Positions 25,368-37,163 of a stretch of DNA of 64,000 nucleotides are shown here, in pieces (position 1 is the first letter of the stretch; each line of letters starts with the position of its first letter). Source of the DNA: Thamnidium elegans. Its lineage: Eukaryota; Mucoromycota; Mucoromycetes; Mucorales; Mucoraceae. Below the pieces are notes generated by a model. The model was not told the origin of the DNA, did not search any database, and saw only the letters and a program-made list of their open reading frames with translations. Where the stretch lies: NCBI GenBank assembly GCA_025201345.1, contig JAIXMG010000007.1:496001-560000 (forward strand), read 5' to 3'. The translations under genes were made by a program, and so were the position numbers.

Positions 25368-25940
25368 TATGCACATGTGTCTTTTAAATAAATGTTTATT
25401 TTTAAACGACAAACGTCTATGAGTATCCCTTTGGTCGCGGTCGTAGTCATAGTCATAGTCGTAGTTGTAGCCGTAGTCGTAGTCGTAGTCGTAGTAGTCA
25501 TTCCTTTTTTTTTTTTATCAAATGTCTGATAAAGGTATTGATTCCGCTTTGGTAAATGCACTAATAACTAACTTTTTTCTATCAAGATCTTGTGGTAAAA
25601 TTACACATAAAATAAAATATATAATAATCAATGAGATCATCGATTATAAAACGTAACAAACGTTAAGTATCAAAATGAACCTTATATATATAAAAAGCAC
25701 AGAATCTAGAAATCAAGATCCTCAGGCTGTAGAAGTCATTAGGTCAAATCTAAATGTAACGATTAATCACAATAGTTTGACCACTATTGCAAAAGACTAT
25801 AAATAAGAAATCATAGTTAGCAATCCCTTTGACCAGGATTGATTTTTACAATTAAAATAAGAAATAAATGTTAACAGACATTTAATCTTATTCACCTTTT
25901 TTTATTAATTTTTCTGTATTAAATCAAAAGTATTTCTCCA
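25330..25940. repeat. Left arm of a 611-bp inverted repeat
   Basis: Starts GCCAAATCATTAAATG and ends TATTTCTCCA. By eye it is identical, or nearly so, to the reverse complement of 26584-27194. It includes the end of the transposase frame, a (GTAGTC)n-like minisatellite at about 25436-25500, and the last codons of the nuclease gene on the minus strand. Confidence 0.93.
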
Positions 25941-26425
25941 CAGTTGTACGGTATGATCTAGTTTATACTCCAATGTATTCAAAGACAAACTACCTATAGT
26001 TAGGAAATAACCCAAAGCGACAATATGGTCCAAGGGCGTTTGGCTTATATATGCGTCAATAGAGTTTTGCGAGATTAACAGGCAGTCCTTGGCCCAGAAT
26101 TTTGAATCAATTTTTAAAAATGGGCTTCCACTAACACCAACAAACTCTTTTTCTGCTTCAACGCTTGAAAAGCCATTAATGGCAAAGATGACTATGATTG
26201 GATATACATTATATCGGCCTTTACAAGAGAGTGAATACCGATTAAGTCTGCCCATAATATCGCTAGAAACTTCGCTCTGAAATTCAATTAAAATAGGAGG
26301 TGTTTCTACTGTTGATTTGTCCCTGACCGAGTATACAACATCAGACCTAGTTCCATCGGCCCACTCATTTGGAGCTACTTTGTAACTATCTGCTGGAATG
26401 TCTTTGCCTACATAGCAATATGTGT
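25905..26425 (-). pseudogene. PD-(D/E)XK nuclease-fold protein (Rpn-like), 5'-truncated
   Basis: After a TAG acceptor near 26417 the minus strand reads in frame through WADGTRSDVVYSVRD, then PPILIEFQSEVSSDIMGRLN and NVYPIIVIFAINGF, to a stop at 25905. The spacing D...(I)EFQ matches the PD-(D/E)XK core with the E-x-Q form seen in Rpn-type nucleases. A possible upstream exon (about 26583-26520, with NSFAIKLEAWFRFNE and a GTAAGC donor) begins right at the right arm, so the 5' end has been lost or replaced. The last 12 codons lie in the left arm. Family assignment rests on motif reading only. Confidence 0.55.
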
Positions 26426-26583
26426 GTTAAGACCTACATAGTACATTTATATAGACAAGTATAAAATATTTAGTAGTGATTGTACAACTAAATTCACAAT
26501 CATGAGATCGTTAAACAACAGCTTACTCATTAAATCTGAACCAGGCTTCCAACTTAATGGCAAACGAATTGAGTTTAGATCTA

Positions 26584-27194
26584 TGGAGAAATACTTTTGA
26601 TTTAATACAGAAAAATTAATAAAAAAAGGTGAATAAGATTAAATGTCTGTTAACATTTATTTCTTATTTTAATTGTAAAAATCAATCCTGGTCAAAGGGA
26701 TTGCTAACTATGATTTCTTATTTATAGTCTTTTGCAATAGTGGTCAAACTATTGTGATTAATCGTTACATTTAGATTTGACCTAATGACTTCTACAGCCT
26801 GAGGATCTTGATTTCTAGATTCTGTGCTTTTTATATATATAAGGTTCATTTTGATACTTAACGTTTGTTACGTTTTATAATCGATGATCTCATTGATTAT
26901 TATATATTTTATTTTATGTGTAATTTTACCACAAGATCTTGATAGAAAAAAGTTAGTTATTAGTGCATTTACCAAAGCGGAATCAATACCTTTATCAGAC
27001 ATTTGATAAAAAAAAAAAAGGAATGACTACTACGACTACGACTACGACTACGGCTACAACTACGACTATGACTATGACTACGACCGCGACCAAAGGGATA
27101 CTCATAGACGTTTGTCGTTTAAAAATAAACATTTATTTAAAAGACACATGTGCATATTAGAACGGTGTTTTATTATAACATTTAATGATTTGGC
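26584..27194. repeat. Right arm of the 611-bp inverted repeat
   Basis: Mirror copy of 25330-25940, separated from it by a 643-bp spacer. It ends GATTTGGC at 27194, only 13 bp inside the right transposon end. A Thr-rich 65-codon frame appears identically in both arms and is a translation of the TAC/GAC minisatellite. Confidence 0.93.
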
Positions 27195-27209
27195 ATTGGA
27201 GCGACTATA

Positions 27210-28041
27210 TGTAGTAGCTACACCCTTTTATCATTAAAGTTTTGGATACAGAAAAAATTTGGAGTTTGAAAAAAAAAAACTAACAATAGAAATCGATTTG
27301 CACGTTAACGTTTTGTAGCACAGTGCTCACGATACCAATTTGAAGACATCGAAGGTTTATAGTTTGTTCCTGGAAGGAATTTTGGTTAGAATTCCATTAG
27401 ACAGATATGGTTTTAGTACCAAATATGTACATGTATATATGCGTATAAAACAATTGTTACTTTACTTGATGAGAATAGTATATGTTAAATTTGAAGGGCT
27501 GTAAAAAGAAATCATACTTTAATCACCACGTATATCAAACAAATAAATAATAACCTGCCTCTCCATTCTGTTATTAATAGACTTTTGCATCTATATTTGG
27601 ACAAATTCACTTTCTTCAGTTTCGCTTATGCTTTTTTTTTTGATTTAGTTGAAACTGAATGAAAGAAGGGATCCTTGGTTATAATATCCCTTAATGCTTG
27701 GGGAATGGTTGGCACTAGTGAGTTAAGATGTAATATATATGACCTGCAAATCTGTATGATAAAACAACTCGCGAAACGTTTTACTTCAGAAAAGCTGAGT
27801 TGTAAACAAAACACATGATAGTGGGCGTGCCTTTGGGCTGTCTTCAATAGCTCTTCCTTTTTTAGGTCGTAACGGTTACATCTTTTTTTTTTTTTTTTTT
27901 TGGTTTCTTTATAGGCACGTGGTACGAAGTTTTTTTTTTGTTTTGTTTAGACATTTAAGCCTCCCCCTCGATGATAACATTCCTTTTTTTTCACTTTATT
28001 CTTTTTACTTTTTTTTTTTTTACATATATATATAACATACC
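27210..28041. other. Intergenic stretch upstream of tropomyosin
   Basis: A 73-codon minus-strand frame (27847-27626) has balanced composition but no domain I recognise. It could be a decayed fragment. The last about 200 bp are pyrimidine-rich (T runs at 27880-27901 and 28010-28020), as is common before highly expressed fungal genes, and presumably hold the tropomyosin promoter. Confidence 0.4.
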
Positions 28042-28652
28042 ATGGACAAAATTCGCGAGGTAATAATAAAAACTTTTTTCTTCAAGTATTATTGCTTATT
28101 CATGTATAAATAGAAAATCCAACATATTCGTGCCGAAGCTGACGCAGCAAATGAAAAAGCTGACGAGTGCGAAAGAAAATACAAGGAATTAGAACAAATC
28201 CAAACCAGTCAAGAGCATAAAATTATATCACTTTCTAACCAAGTAACTCAATTAGAGCAAGATTTAGAAACCGCACAAGAAAAGATTGAACAGTTAAAGG
28301 TACTTGAAGAATCTGAGGAAGAGCGAAAGAAGGAGAACGAGTCTTCACAAAGAAAGATTTCTCTTCTTGAGCAAGAATTGGAAGCTTCTGAAAAGACAGT
28401 TCGGGAAACAACTAAAAAGTAAGTTTTATATACATACATTTTTTGGTGTTGAGTAAATCACTAAAGAAAAAAAAAATGTTTATAATTAGTTTCCGTGAAG
28501 CCGATGTAAAGGCCGAATACTTTGAGCGTAAGGTACAACAATTAGAAACCACTAGCGATGACCAAGAAAAGAAGAACGAAGAGTTAAAGGCAAAGATTAT
28601 AGAATTACAATCTCAATTAGACGAGTTCAATGATCAATTAAACGACATTTAA
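28042..28652 (+). CDS. TPM1: Tropomyosin (Cdc8/Tpm1 type)
   Basis: Actin-filament-binding coiled-coil protein that stabilises actin cables. Exons 28042-28059, 28114-28418 and 28490-28652 encode 161 residues, the same length as S. pombe Cdc8. It begins MDKIREKIQHIRAEADAANE and is heptad-patterned throughout, with DVKAEYFERKVQQLE in the C-terminal half matching the conserved tropomyosin block. The first exon is only 18 nt, giving MDKIRE. The ATG follows a pyrimidine-rich leader. Confidence 0.95.
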
Positions 28653-28818
28653 AAAAAAGGGTAACTAATTTTTACCGCGGTCTTTAAATGATACTTTTTT
28701 ACCACGTTTTTTACTGTCTTTTTTTTTTTTTTTTTCTGAGCACAAAGAGAAAATTGTCCTTTCTCTTTTCTCTTTTTCTTCTTTCTTTCTTCTATTTATA
28801 AATTATAATAAAAAAAAA

Positions 28819-30296
28819 ATGTCCAAGTTTGGCACAGACGAAAAGCCTATTGATACCTCGTATTATGAGTTACTTTCTATTCCTACCAATGCTGAACCCA
28901 TTCAGATCAAAAAGGCCTACAGGTATACACATATAAAAAAAAAACATGGGTTTTTGTTGCTGTATAAATATAAATTAATACTTTATTTTTTATTTGTAAA
29001 ATAGAAAGCTTGCCATGGTAAAAATAGCTCAACCAACTATTCAATTATTGATCCCGAAATATTTAACCTTTTTTTTATATAATGTAGATTTACCATCCAG
29101 ATAAAAACAAGGAACCTGGTGCTGAAGAAAAGGTAAGAGAGGAAGACCCTTAAATTTTTTTTTTATATGGATAGTAATTTAATTTTTTGATAAATAGTTT
29201 AAAGAAATTTCTGAAGCTTATCAAGTATTATCTGATCCTCAATTGCGTGCAGCCTATAACAAGTATGGTAAAGACAAGGAACTTGCACCTGAAGGTGGGT
29301 TCGCTGATCCTCGTGAATACTTTCAACAAATGTTTGGTGGTGATGCTTTTAGAAGTAAGTTTTTGAGTAAAATATAAAAAAGACATCAAAACTAAAAATT
29401 ATTATAAAAAAAAGGCATTATTGGTGAGTTGGCAGTGGGAGAAATGTTTAGTGAAGCACAACAAGATGAATTAAACTCACCTGCTGCGGTCGAAGGAGAA
29501 GATGCCGCATCTATTGCTGAAAAGAAGCAAACAGTCAACAAGGAACAAATGGAAAAGATGCAAAAGCAACAGCAAGAACGTGTGGAGAAATTAGCAGAGA
29601 CATTAAAATCTAAATTATCTATATTTACTGAAAGTGAAGGTGATGAACAAGCAATAAAATCCTTCCAAGATCAAATCAAGATGGAGGCTGATAAGTTAAA
29701 AATGGAAAGTTACGGTTTAGAGTTACTTCATTCTATTGGCGGCGTCTATCAATTGAAAGCAAAACATTATTTAGGTATTAAAGGTGGTGGAATGCCTAGT
29801 ATCTTTTTAGGCTTTAAACAAAAGAAACATATTGTAAAGGAACTTTGGACTACGGTTAAGGTTGCTATGGATGTTCAACAGGCTGCTGAAATGATCTCAA
29901 AGGCCGAGGAAAAGGGTATGGAAGATGCTGAGAAAATGAAATTGGAGGAAGAAGTTACAACAAAGGTAATAAAAGACTCGAGCATTTGTTTACTATATAA
30001 AATAAATTTGAAACTAACGTATATTTGAACTAGACTTATAAGGCCTTGTGGCAAACATCCAAGTTTGAGGTAGAGGCCACGTTACGTCAAGTGTGTGATA
30101 AAGTACTTCAGGATAAGGTAAAATAGTAACGAACCTTCTTTTTTTTTCTTTTCTTCTCTAACTCTTTTAACGCGGATAATAGGAGGTGGATAATAAAACT
30201 CGTACAAAGAGAGCAATAGCTTTGAAATGGGTTGGATATATTTACAAGCATACTGAAGCAGATAAGTCCAGTATGGAAATCCAAATTAAGGCATAG
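28819..30296 (+). CDS. DnaJ/Hsp40 with DNAJ-X domain (Caj1/Djp1-like)
   Basis: Hsp70 co-chaperone. Exons 28819-28922, 29005-29017, 29088-29132, 29198-29354, 29415-29965, 30034-30117 and 30183-30296 encode 355 residues. The J domain (residues about 14-80) has TSYYELLSIPTNAEPIQIKK and an intact HPD motif in IYHPDKNKEPG. There is no Gly/Phe region or zinc finger. A charged helical section and a C-terminal X domain (GLELLHSIGGVYQLKAKHYL) follow, as in Caj1 and Djp1. Exon 2 is a 13-nt microexon coding for part of R plus KLAM, required to join the J-domain helix to the HPD loop. A short upstream intergenic gap of 166 bp separates it from tropomyosin. Confidence 0.92.
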
Positions 30297-30540
30297 ACTA
30301 CGTTTTTTTTTTCTTCTTCTTCTTTACTTTTACTTAATACACCATACTTTTTTTTTTTTAATTATAATATATACAAGTTACTCGAACATAAATTCGCTTA
30401 GAATACTTTCTTTTTTATCAAGTGGCGTAATCTTGCCAGTGACCATTTTCTCTCTTTTTCTTTTTACACATGTAAACGTGATTCCACCCCAAAAAGGATT
30501 AAAATCGAAATCAAAATTTATTTTTTTTAAAAAAAAGAGC

Positions 30541-31381
30541 TTAAAACTTCATAATATCTTGTAACAAATCACTAGATTGTTTCTTAAAGACCTTAGAAAT
30601 ACCAACAGCTGGAGCAGAGAGTGGTTCTCGTCCTACGTACTCAATTTCCTACAAGAAAAAAAAAAAAAAAAAAAAAGTTAACACAACCAACGTTACACAC
30701 ACATTTTCCCTAAAAGTACCTTATCTTTTGGTAAAAGCTGAGTTAATCGTGGAGCCATAAAAGCATAAGCTCCGGCATTTTGAGGCTCTTCTTGGCACCA
30801 CACAAATTGATTAGCTCCAGCAAACTTTTCAATTTCCTTTTTGATTTCAGTTTGAGGGAAAGGACTTAATTCTTCAACTCGAATAAGTGCTAAACGGTCA
30901 TTGTATCCTCTAGCATCTCGTTCCTTGACAAGATCGTAGTAGTATTTACCAGATACAAACACTACTTTTTCTACTTTACTTGTGTCTGTAATAGAAGGGT
31001 CGGGTAAGATGGGTTGGAAGTGTGTACCAGGTGCCATGTCTTGTAAGGAGCTAACAGCGAGCTATATATATAAAACAAGTACATTAGTTTTATGTACGTG
31101 TGTATATTTGAATAATCTCTGTCTTACGGGAGACTTTAATAGACTCTTGGGAGCTACTACGATAAGCGGTTTACGATAACTACGCAGCATCTAGATAAAA
31201 AAAAAGTTAGGGCAACAATCTTATTGTTGTATTTTTTTGTCGTTGTACCTGTCTACGTAACACGTGGAAGTATTGTGCTGGTGTAGTACAATTCACTATA
31301 TGCCAGTTTGGTGCAACATTATCTTTACCCATCACAAATGATTCATTACTCATCTAAACAACAACCATTTAATTTTTCTTT

Positions 31382-31417
<36 letters not shown>

Positions 31418-33876
31418 TGTAAAAATCTTTCGAGACGGCTTGAAGAATGCTCAGGTCCAGCACCATCTTGACCATGAGGTAACAACATCACTAATCCACT
31501 CTGTCTTAACCACTTCTCTTCACCGCTGGATAAAAAGGTATCAATGGTAATTTGAGCACCGTTAAAGAAATCACCAAACTGGGCTTCCCAAAGCACGAGT
31601 CGATTCGGAGACTCAATCGACATGCCGTATTCAAAACCCAGTACAGCGAATTCAGAAAGAGGACTATTTGCTACTTCTAAATGATTGGGTTGATTGGGTT
31701 GCATATGGTTTAAAGGGATCACGGCGCGCTCAGTATCTTGACATACAAACATAGCATGGCGCTGTGAGAACGTACCACGACCTACGTCTTGACCAGAGAT
31801 ACGGACATCATGACCTTGCTGAATTAAAGAACCAAACGCTAATGCTTCTGCTGTGGCCCAATCAAGCGAATTACCTTGTGTTAGTTTCTTGACACGTTGA
31901 TCGATATGGTATTTTTGTAACCGAGAATGAACCTTGACGTTATCTGGAGGTGTAACAGAGAGCTTACCAATTTCTGATAGTACAGTGGTATCGTACCCTG
32001 TATCTGGGTTCTCTGACGCACTATCCGTTGTAATATGATGAATCCCTTTCCAATTGCCATCCAAATGCATACGACTATCCGGTACAAATGATTCTGCATC
32101 TTTCAATCCAGCTTCCAATACCTGTAAATGCCTTTCACGAACTTGTTGAGCCTCTTGCTCGGACACCAAGGTGTTTTCAGATAATAACTTTTGTTCATAG
32201 AGTTTAGGAACCGAAGTACGATGACGAATATTATTGTACATGACAGGCTGAGTAAAAGCAGGTTCGTCCAACTCGTTATGACCCCATCGTCTGTAACACA
32301 TTAAATCGAGAATGATGTCTTTACGGAATTTGTTACGGTACTCAAATACAATATCAAGAGCGCGAGATACTTCTTCAGGATAATCACCATTGACGTGGAC
32401 TACAGGGACGTTGATCATTTTACCAATGTCGGAGCAGTAGGCGGAGGATCGTGCGTTTTGAGCAGGAGTCGTGTAGCCTAGCTGGTTATTAACGACGATA
32501 TGGACAGAACCACCAGAGGAGTAGTGAGCTAGGTTAGACATACCGAGAGTTTCCATTACTACGCCTTGACCAGCAAATGCCTAGCGACACACAAATGTTT
32601 TTTTTTAGATTACTTGTGATAAATAATTAATAATAATAATAATAAACTTACAGCGTCACCATGGATTTGAACACACATGACACGATCACCTAAATTACAA
32701 GTATCTTTTGAAGAAGCCAATAACTCTGTTTGCTTTGCTCTTGCTTTACCCATAGCCACCGGATTAATCGCCTCCAAATGAGAAGGATTACTCAACAAGG
32801 AAACATGCACTTTATCCTCTCCGTAATACAAATCGGGATTATTCACTAAATGAGAAATAACATCGCCAGAAGCAAACACACCCTCAGGCAATTCCGAGTT
32901 CCCCTTCATCTTGTGAAACAAACCAGCATAAGGGAACTGCAATAAATCGCACAAAAGATTTAATCTGCCACGGTGAGGCATACCAATCACAATATCTTGT
33001 GTGCCGGCCTTTGCAGATAGTTCAAATAATCTGTCTAAAGCTACCATCATACTTTCTGCTCCCTCTAATCCGTATCGCTTCAAGTTGGGAAATTTCTTGG
33101 AGAGGAAGTGGTCAAATGTTTCGGATTGACTTAGGATTTCATGAATGTGTTTCTTTTGAGCGGTAGAGAGAGCTGGTTTTTCAAAGGTTTCGACAGCATG
33201 ATACCACCATCTTCTTTCACTCGCTGACTATACGTGTGCACAAAGAAAAACTTAAAAAAAAAAAAATTGTAAGGGGAGCTTGAAAAAAACTTACGGGTAA
33301 ATGCATAAATTCATAAGCGATTTTTCCACAGTACACAGATTGCAAGTGGTCCATGACTGTTTTAAAGTCGCTTGGAGTATCCGTATCTTGCTGATCATTG
33401 ACATGAAGAATACCTAATAAAGTACCCTCCGTAAACTTAGTACTCGTATACGCTATCACCTTATTTTTTCAAAAAAAAAAAAAAACTTACCAGCTAAATT
33501 ATAATGATCCTTTTCACCTAACCCGTACCTTTCTGGTTTTAAAGCAAGCACTTCTCTAGAGCAAAAAAAAAAGAAAAGAAAAGTGGAGAATGAATAAATA
33601 GGGTTTACAAAAAGTTTTTTAATATTACTTTCGCTTCATGATATTTAAAGGATCTAATTGAGCACCTTCATGACCGTGTGTACGATAGGCTTGTACCATA
33701 CGTAACAAACTACCGTGTTTCATACGATTCGAAAGTTCGGAAGGTGTATAATCAGGTAACTTGAATTCTTTAGCAACTCGGTACCCGTAGACACCGTCAT
33801 CATGGTACAATCGACTTGATAGTAGTGGACGTTGTGTCCTTGTTTTTAAGATATGTTTTGAGCTAATACGAAACAT
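30541..33876 (-). CDS. DHTKD1: 2-oxoadipate dehydrogenase E1 (DHTKD1-like), mitochondrial
   Basis: Thiamine-diphosphate E1 enzyme of the 2-oxoacid dehydrogenase family. Nine exons (33876-33629, 33555-33491, 33452-33295, 33227-32652, 32580-31417, 31353-31249, 31190-31128, 31061-30720, 30648-30541) give 942 residues. The N-terminus (MFRISSKHILKTRTQRPLLS) is Arg-rich, as in a mitochondrial presequence. Family blocks include IGMPHRGRLN, QIHGDAAFAGQG, DLMCYRRWGHNELDEP and GRGTFSQRHA. It resembles DHTKD1 more than OGDH: the length is near 919, VNNQLGYTTPA and YCSDIGK replace the OGDH versions, and FEYGMSIESP is present. DHTKD1 acts in lysine and tryptophan degradation. The OGDH versus DHTKD1 choice comes from remembered family sequences and should be confirmed by a tree. 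Confidence 0.88.
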
Positions 33877-34070
33877 GTTTTTTAATAAAAGAAAAAAATA
33901 CGTAAAAGAAGTTGAAAAAGAAGACTTATATACACCTTTTTTTTTTACCACGCAAAAAGGTTTTGGGCCCACGGTCACCTGATGCATGAAGATCATGTTA
34001 TGTAAAAAATACCGGGTTTGGCAATAATATATATATATGTAATAAATAAAACAAGTAGTTTTTTTTTTTA

Positions 34071-36571
34071 TTATTTGAAACCAGAGGTCTTTGATTTCTT
34101 TTTTACAGGTTTCTTTGTAGGTTTTTTGATACGAGACCCAAATACACCTGGTAAAGGTTGTGTAGAAATATTTGAAAAATCGTGTTGCGGTTGCTCTTCT
34201 TCCTTTTTTCGTTTTTTGGTGGTAGTGGTGGATAGCACAGGCACAGACATGGGAATTTCTGGCATTGATTGTTGTTGCTGAGAAAGAAAAGGTTCTGGTG
34301 AACCTAATTTATTATAAATATTAACAGAGGGAAACTGTTCAGGTTGTAATAACTTATTTGGTGAGTATGTTGGGAACTCTAATTGATCGTATCGCGTATC
34401 ATTGACAGACCACAAGTCAGAAAACAGTTTTGAAGTAATGGTGGATGGAAAGTTGTATGTGGCTGTATCTAGATATCGAAATTTAGTAGTGTCGTCTCGT
34501 AATGGTCGAATCATGACACTAGAAAGATGGATTTCTTTTTCGTGTGCTTGTTTTAATTTTCGATGTAGTTGCATATCGGTGGGTTGACCGTGGTGGTAAA
34601 TACCAAATGTATCAACTTGTCTTGCGCGTTCAATTTCTTCATGCACTTCCATTTGATCTAAGAAATCGTTCAAGTCTTGTAGCTTGTAATCTCGATATTC
34701 TTCATTTTCAAACAAGTCTCGACTAAATAAAAACAAACAAAAAAAGAAAGCGTGAGAAAAAAAAATAGATATATAATAGAGAGCAAAACACTTTACAATG
34801 TGCAAGTTGATTTTAAATGTTGTACTTTTTCAGCTATTTTTCTTTTAAATTCATCTTTCAGTGATAGAGAGCCAGGTTCAATATGCTCTAAATACTCTCT
34901 AAATGTACTGACAGCGATATCAACAGTTTCAGACGAATGTGAACGAGGCTTTCGTTCTGGTAACAATTCGAGTCCCAAATTAGACATGAGTTGATCGAAC
35001 GATTCGCTTTGTGATACAACCGTGTACGTAGGATGACCTGTAAATGTAGTATGCTGATCCGATCCCAGTTCAATATAATTCACACGTATCGATCCATCCT
35101 CAAATGACCTATATATACTCAGTACTAAATTGCCTTGTGTTGTGTCGTGTTCAGTTTGTGATAGTATACGTATAGAGCATCCCACTAAATTAATTCTACT
35201 CTTGTAGTTGAAGATTTCTTCAAATTTAATTACTGGTAATGTAAAATTGAATAATTCTAATATTTTGATGATTGGTTTACAACTATATAAAAAAACGTGG
35301 TAAATATATATGCAGGGTGAAAAAAACTCTTTTTTTTTTGTATGTACTTTTTGGCTGGCTTGTTAATATAATGAAGTGAAATCATTGTAAATCTTTGTGT
35401 GTGTTTTGAAAAGGCAGTAATTCTCCCTAAAATAAAATATAAGTGAATTAGTCTTACGGATTTAAATATTTCTTTTTTTTTTTGGGCGCACGTTACATTT
35501 ATCGTCTAAAAGTTGATCTATTATTATATCGGTAGGAGGACCATCTCTCATTCGATGAAGCCACGTTACAAGTGGTCTTTCAGGGTACATTCTATCCATA
35601 ACTGCAATTGATGTAGTTGTAGCGAAACAGTATAATGAATGTTGTGTTGTTTGAAATGCCACAATGCGTTCGTTCGGAATAGCTAATAGCTTACTCGTTA
35701 TATTATCACGCTAAATACCAAAAATAGGTTAATTCATATGGTTTATAACATTATTGTAGTAAGGGCTTACTCTAATGACAAACTCTTTTATACAATCAGG
35801 AGTAGCTGTATAAATAGTGAATGGTGTCTTACCAAATCCGCATGATCTCCACCTCGATTTATATGGCGTATCTTCCGATATTGGGTCCAAATCTTGGAAC
35901 AAAACTCTATTTATTTATTTTTTAAAAAAAAAGATGGTGTTCATATACTTCAAACAAATAAATAAAAATAGGATTCTTACTTGTTATTAGTAGCATCCAT
36001 AAGTGCTGTATATCCATTATTGGTAGTAAACAAGTACTGGTCGTTATAAAAAGGACTAGGTTCAGTATGAATTGGCATTGAATAATCTACTTTTCGATTG
36101 ATATCAGAAAAGTCGGGTAAGAATAAACGATGTACAGGTATAATTTTTCGATCTTGATCCAAGTGCAAAAGATGAATGGTACTTGTTGTTCTAATGAGTA
36201 TGATTTTAATATGTGAGTTGGATAGAGGAGATAATTGTATTTGTCTAATTGGATATTCTAGACTCATTGTTTCAATTATAGTGACTTTATCGGTTGATAT
36301 AATAGCAATACCTATAAATAAAATAAAATGGGGTTTAATATAACAACTATAAAATATATAAATTACTTGCCTAAATTAGATGATGACGGTCCTGCACTAA
36401 ATATGGCTATTTCTGTATCAACAGAGTCATCTGTCACTATTAATGAGTTGCCTTTTAAAGGATCCAGTTCCTCTAAACTACGAATATCGTGCATATCTTG
36501 CCATACAATGTTAACCAATGGCTTTATAAAATCTTGGCCTAAATCTGGCACTTCCTTCATCATTTTAGTGA

Positions 36572-36606
<35 letters not shown>

Positions 36607-36908
36607 GAAAAGTTGTTAATATCTTTGTTGTACGTATATATTATATATATCTGTATGTGAGTTTACGCTGATATTGTTTTTAGTGGTAAATGGAGTCGGT
36701 TTATAGTCATTGTTTCGTGATATCACTTGGGTTTCTTCAAGTACTTTTATTGCTATTTTAAAAAAAAAAAAAGTTTAACAAAAAAAAGGAGTACATTACT
36801 AACAATACAAAACTTACTTCGGGTCTTTTCACGAAACCTGTATAATGGAAAGCCATGATCAACTAGTTGATGTAACGGATCGGCAGAAACTGTCGTTATT
36901 TCTGACAT
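34071..36908 (-). CDS. RRN6: RNA polymerase I initiation factor, Rrn6/TAF1C-like
   Basis: Nine exons (36908-36818, 36752-36667, 36572-36371, 36311-35981, 35906-35771, 35710-35497, 35426-35348, 35282-34797, 34722-34071) encode 758 residues. The N-terminal half has WD-like beta-propeller blades around ALMDATNN and LFQDLDPISED. A helical middle follows, and the basic, Ser/Lys-rich C-terminus ends KKPVKKKSKTSGFK. This pattern is that of Rrn6, the core-factor subunit that recruits Pol I to rDNA. The family is poorly conserved, so the call is moderate. The intron 36370-36312 uses a GC donor (GCAAGT) instead of GT. It lies 194 bp downstream-side of the DHTKD1-like start and is divergent from the small secreted peptide gene. 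Confidence 0.65.
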
Positions 36909-37163
36909 GTCTACAAAAAAAAAATATAACAAAAAAGCTTCAAACTAGAAGAAAAAAAAATCCTTATATGGAAGGGAATAGGGAGTTATTCGATGCAGTC
37001 ACTTTTTTTTTTTTTCATTGTGCACCTTTCAACTCCTTAAAACAAGGGAGAAAGCATATAGTATAAATAAAGCCCTTTTTTTTTTCAATGCACGTTTTTA
37101 TTTTTCATTCTTCTTCTTCTTTCTTATTTACTCGCTACATATAAAAAAAGAATATACCATACA

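Larger units (their letters stand above)
25032..27209. mobile_element. Tc1/mariner-like element with internal 611-bp inverted repeats
   Basis: TA dinucleotides flank matching ends. Left is CAGTCGCTCCAACGCCAAA from 25034; right, read in reverse from 27207, is TAGTCGCTCCAATGCCAAA. Terminal AGTCGCTCC and a TA target duplication fit Tc1/mariner. Just inside the left end, about five imperfect 22-bp copies of CCAAAGGGCGATTTTAATTT run to about 25145. The element then contains a transposase C-terminal fragment, two long inverted arms and part of a nuclease gene (separate entries). No complete transposase is present, so the copy is non-autonomous. Confidence 0.75.

Noticed and set aside
25364..25561. 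Thr-rich 65-codon frame, repeated at 26963-27160
   Set aside because: Appears in both arms only because it translates the TAC/GAC minisatellite. No domain and no promoter context.
30541..33876. Initial call as 2-oxoglutarate dehydrogenase (Kgd1)
   Set aside because: Length and several diagnostic blocks fit the DHTKD1 branch better. OGDH remains the fallback.
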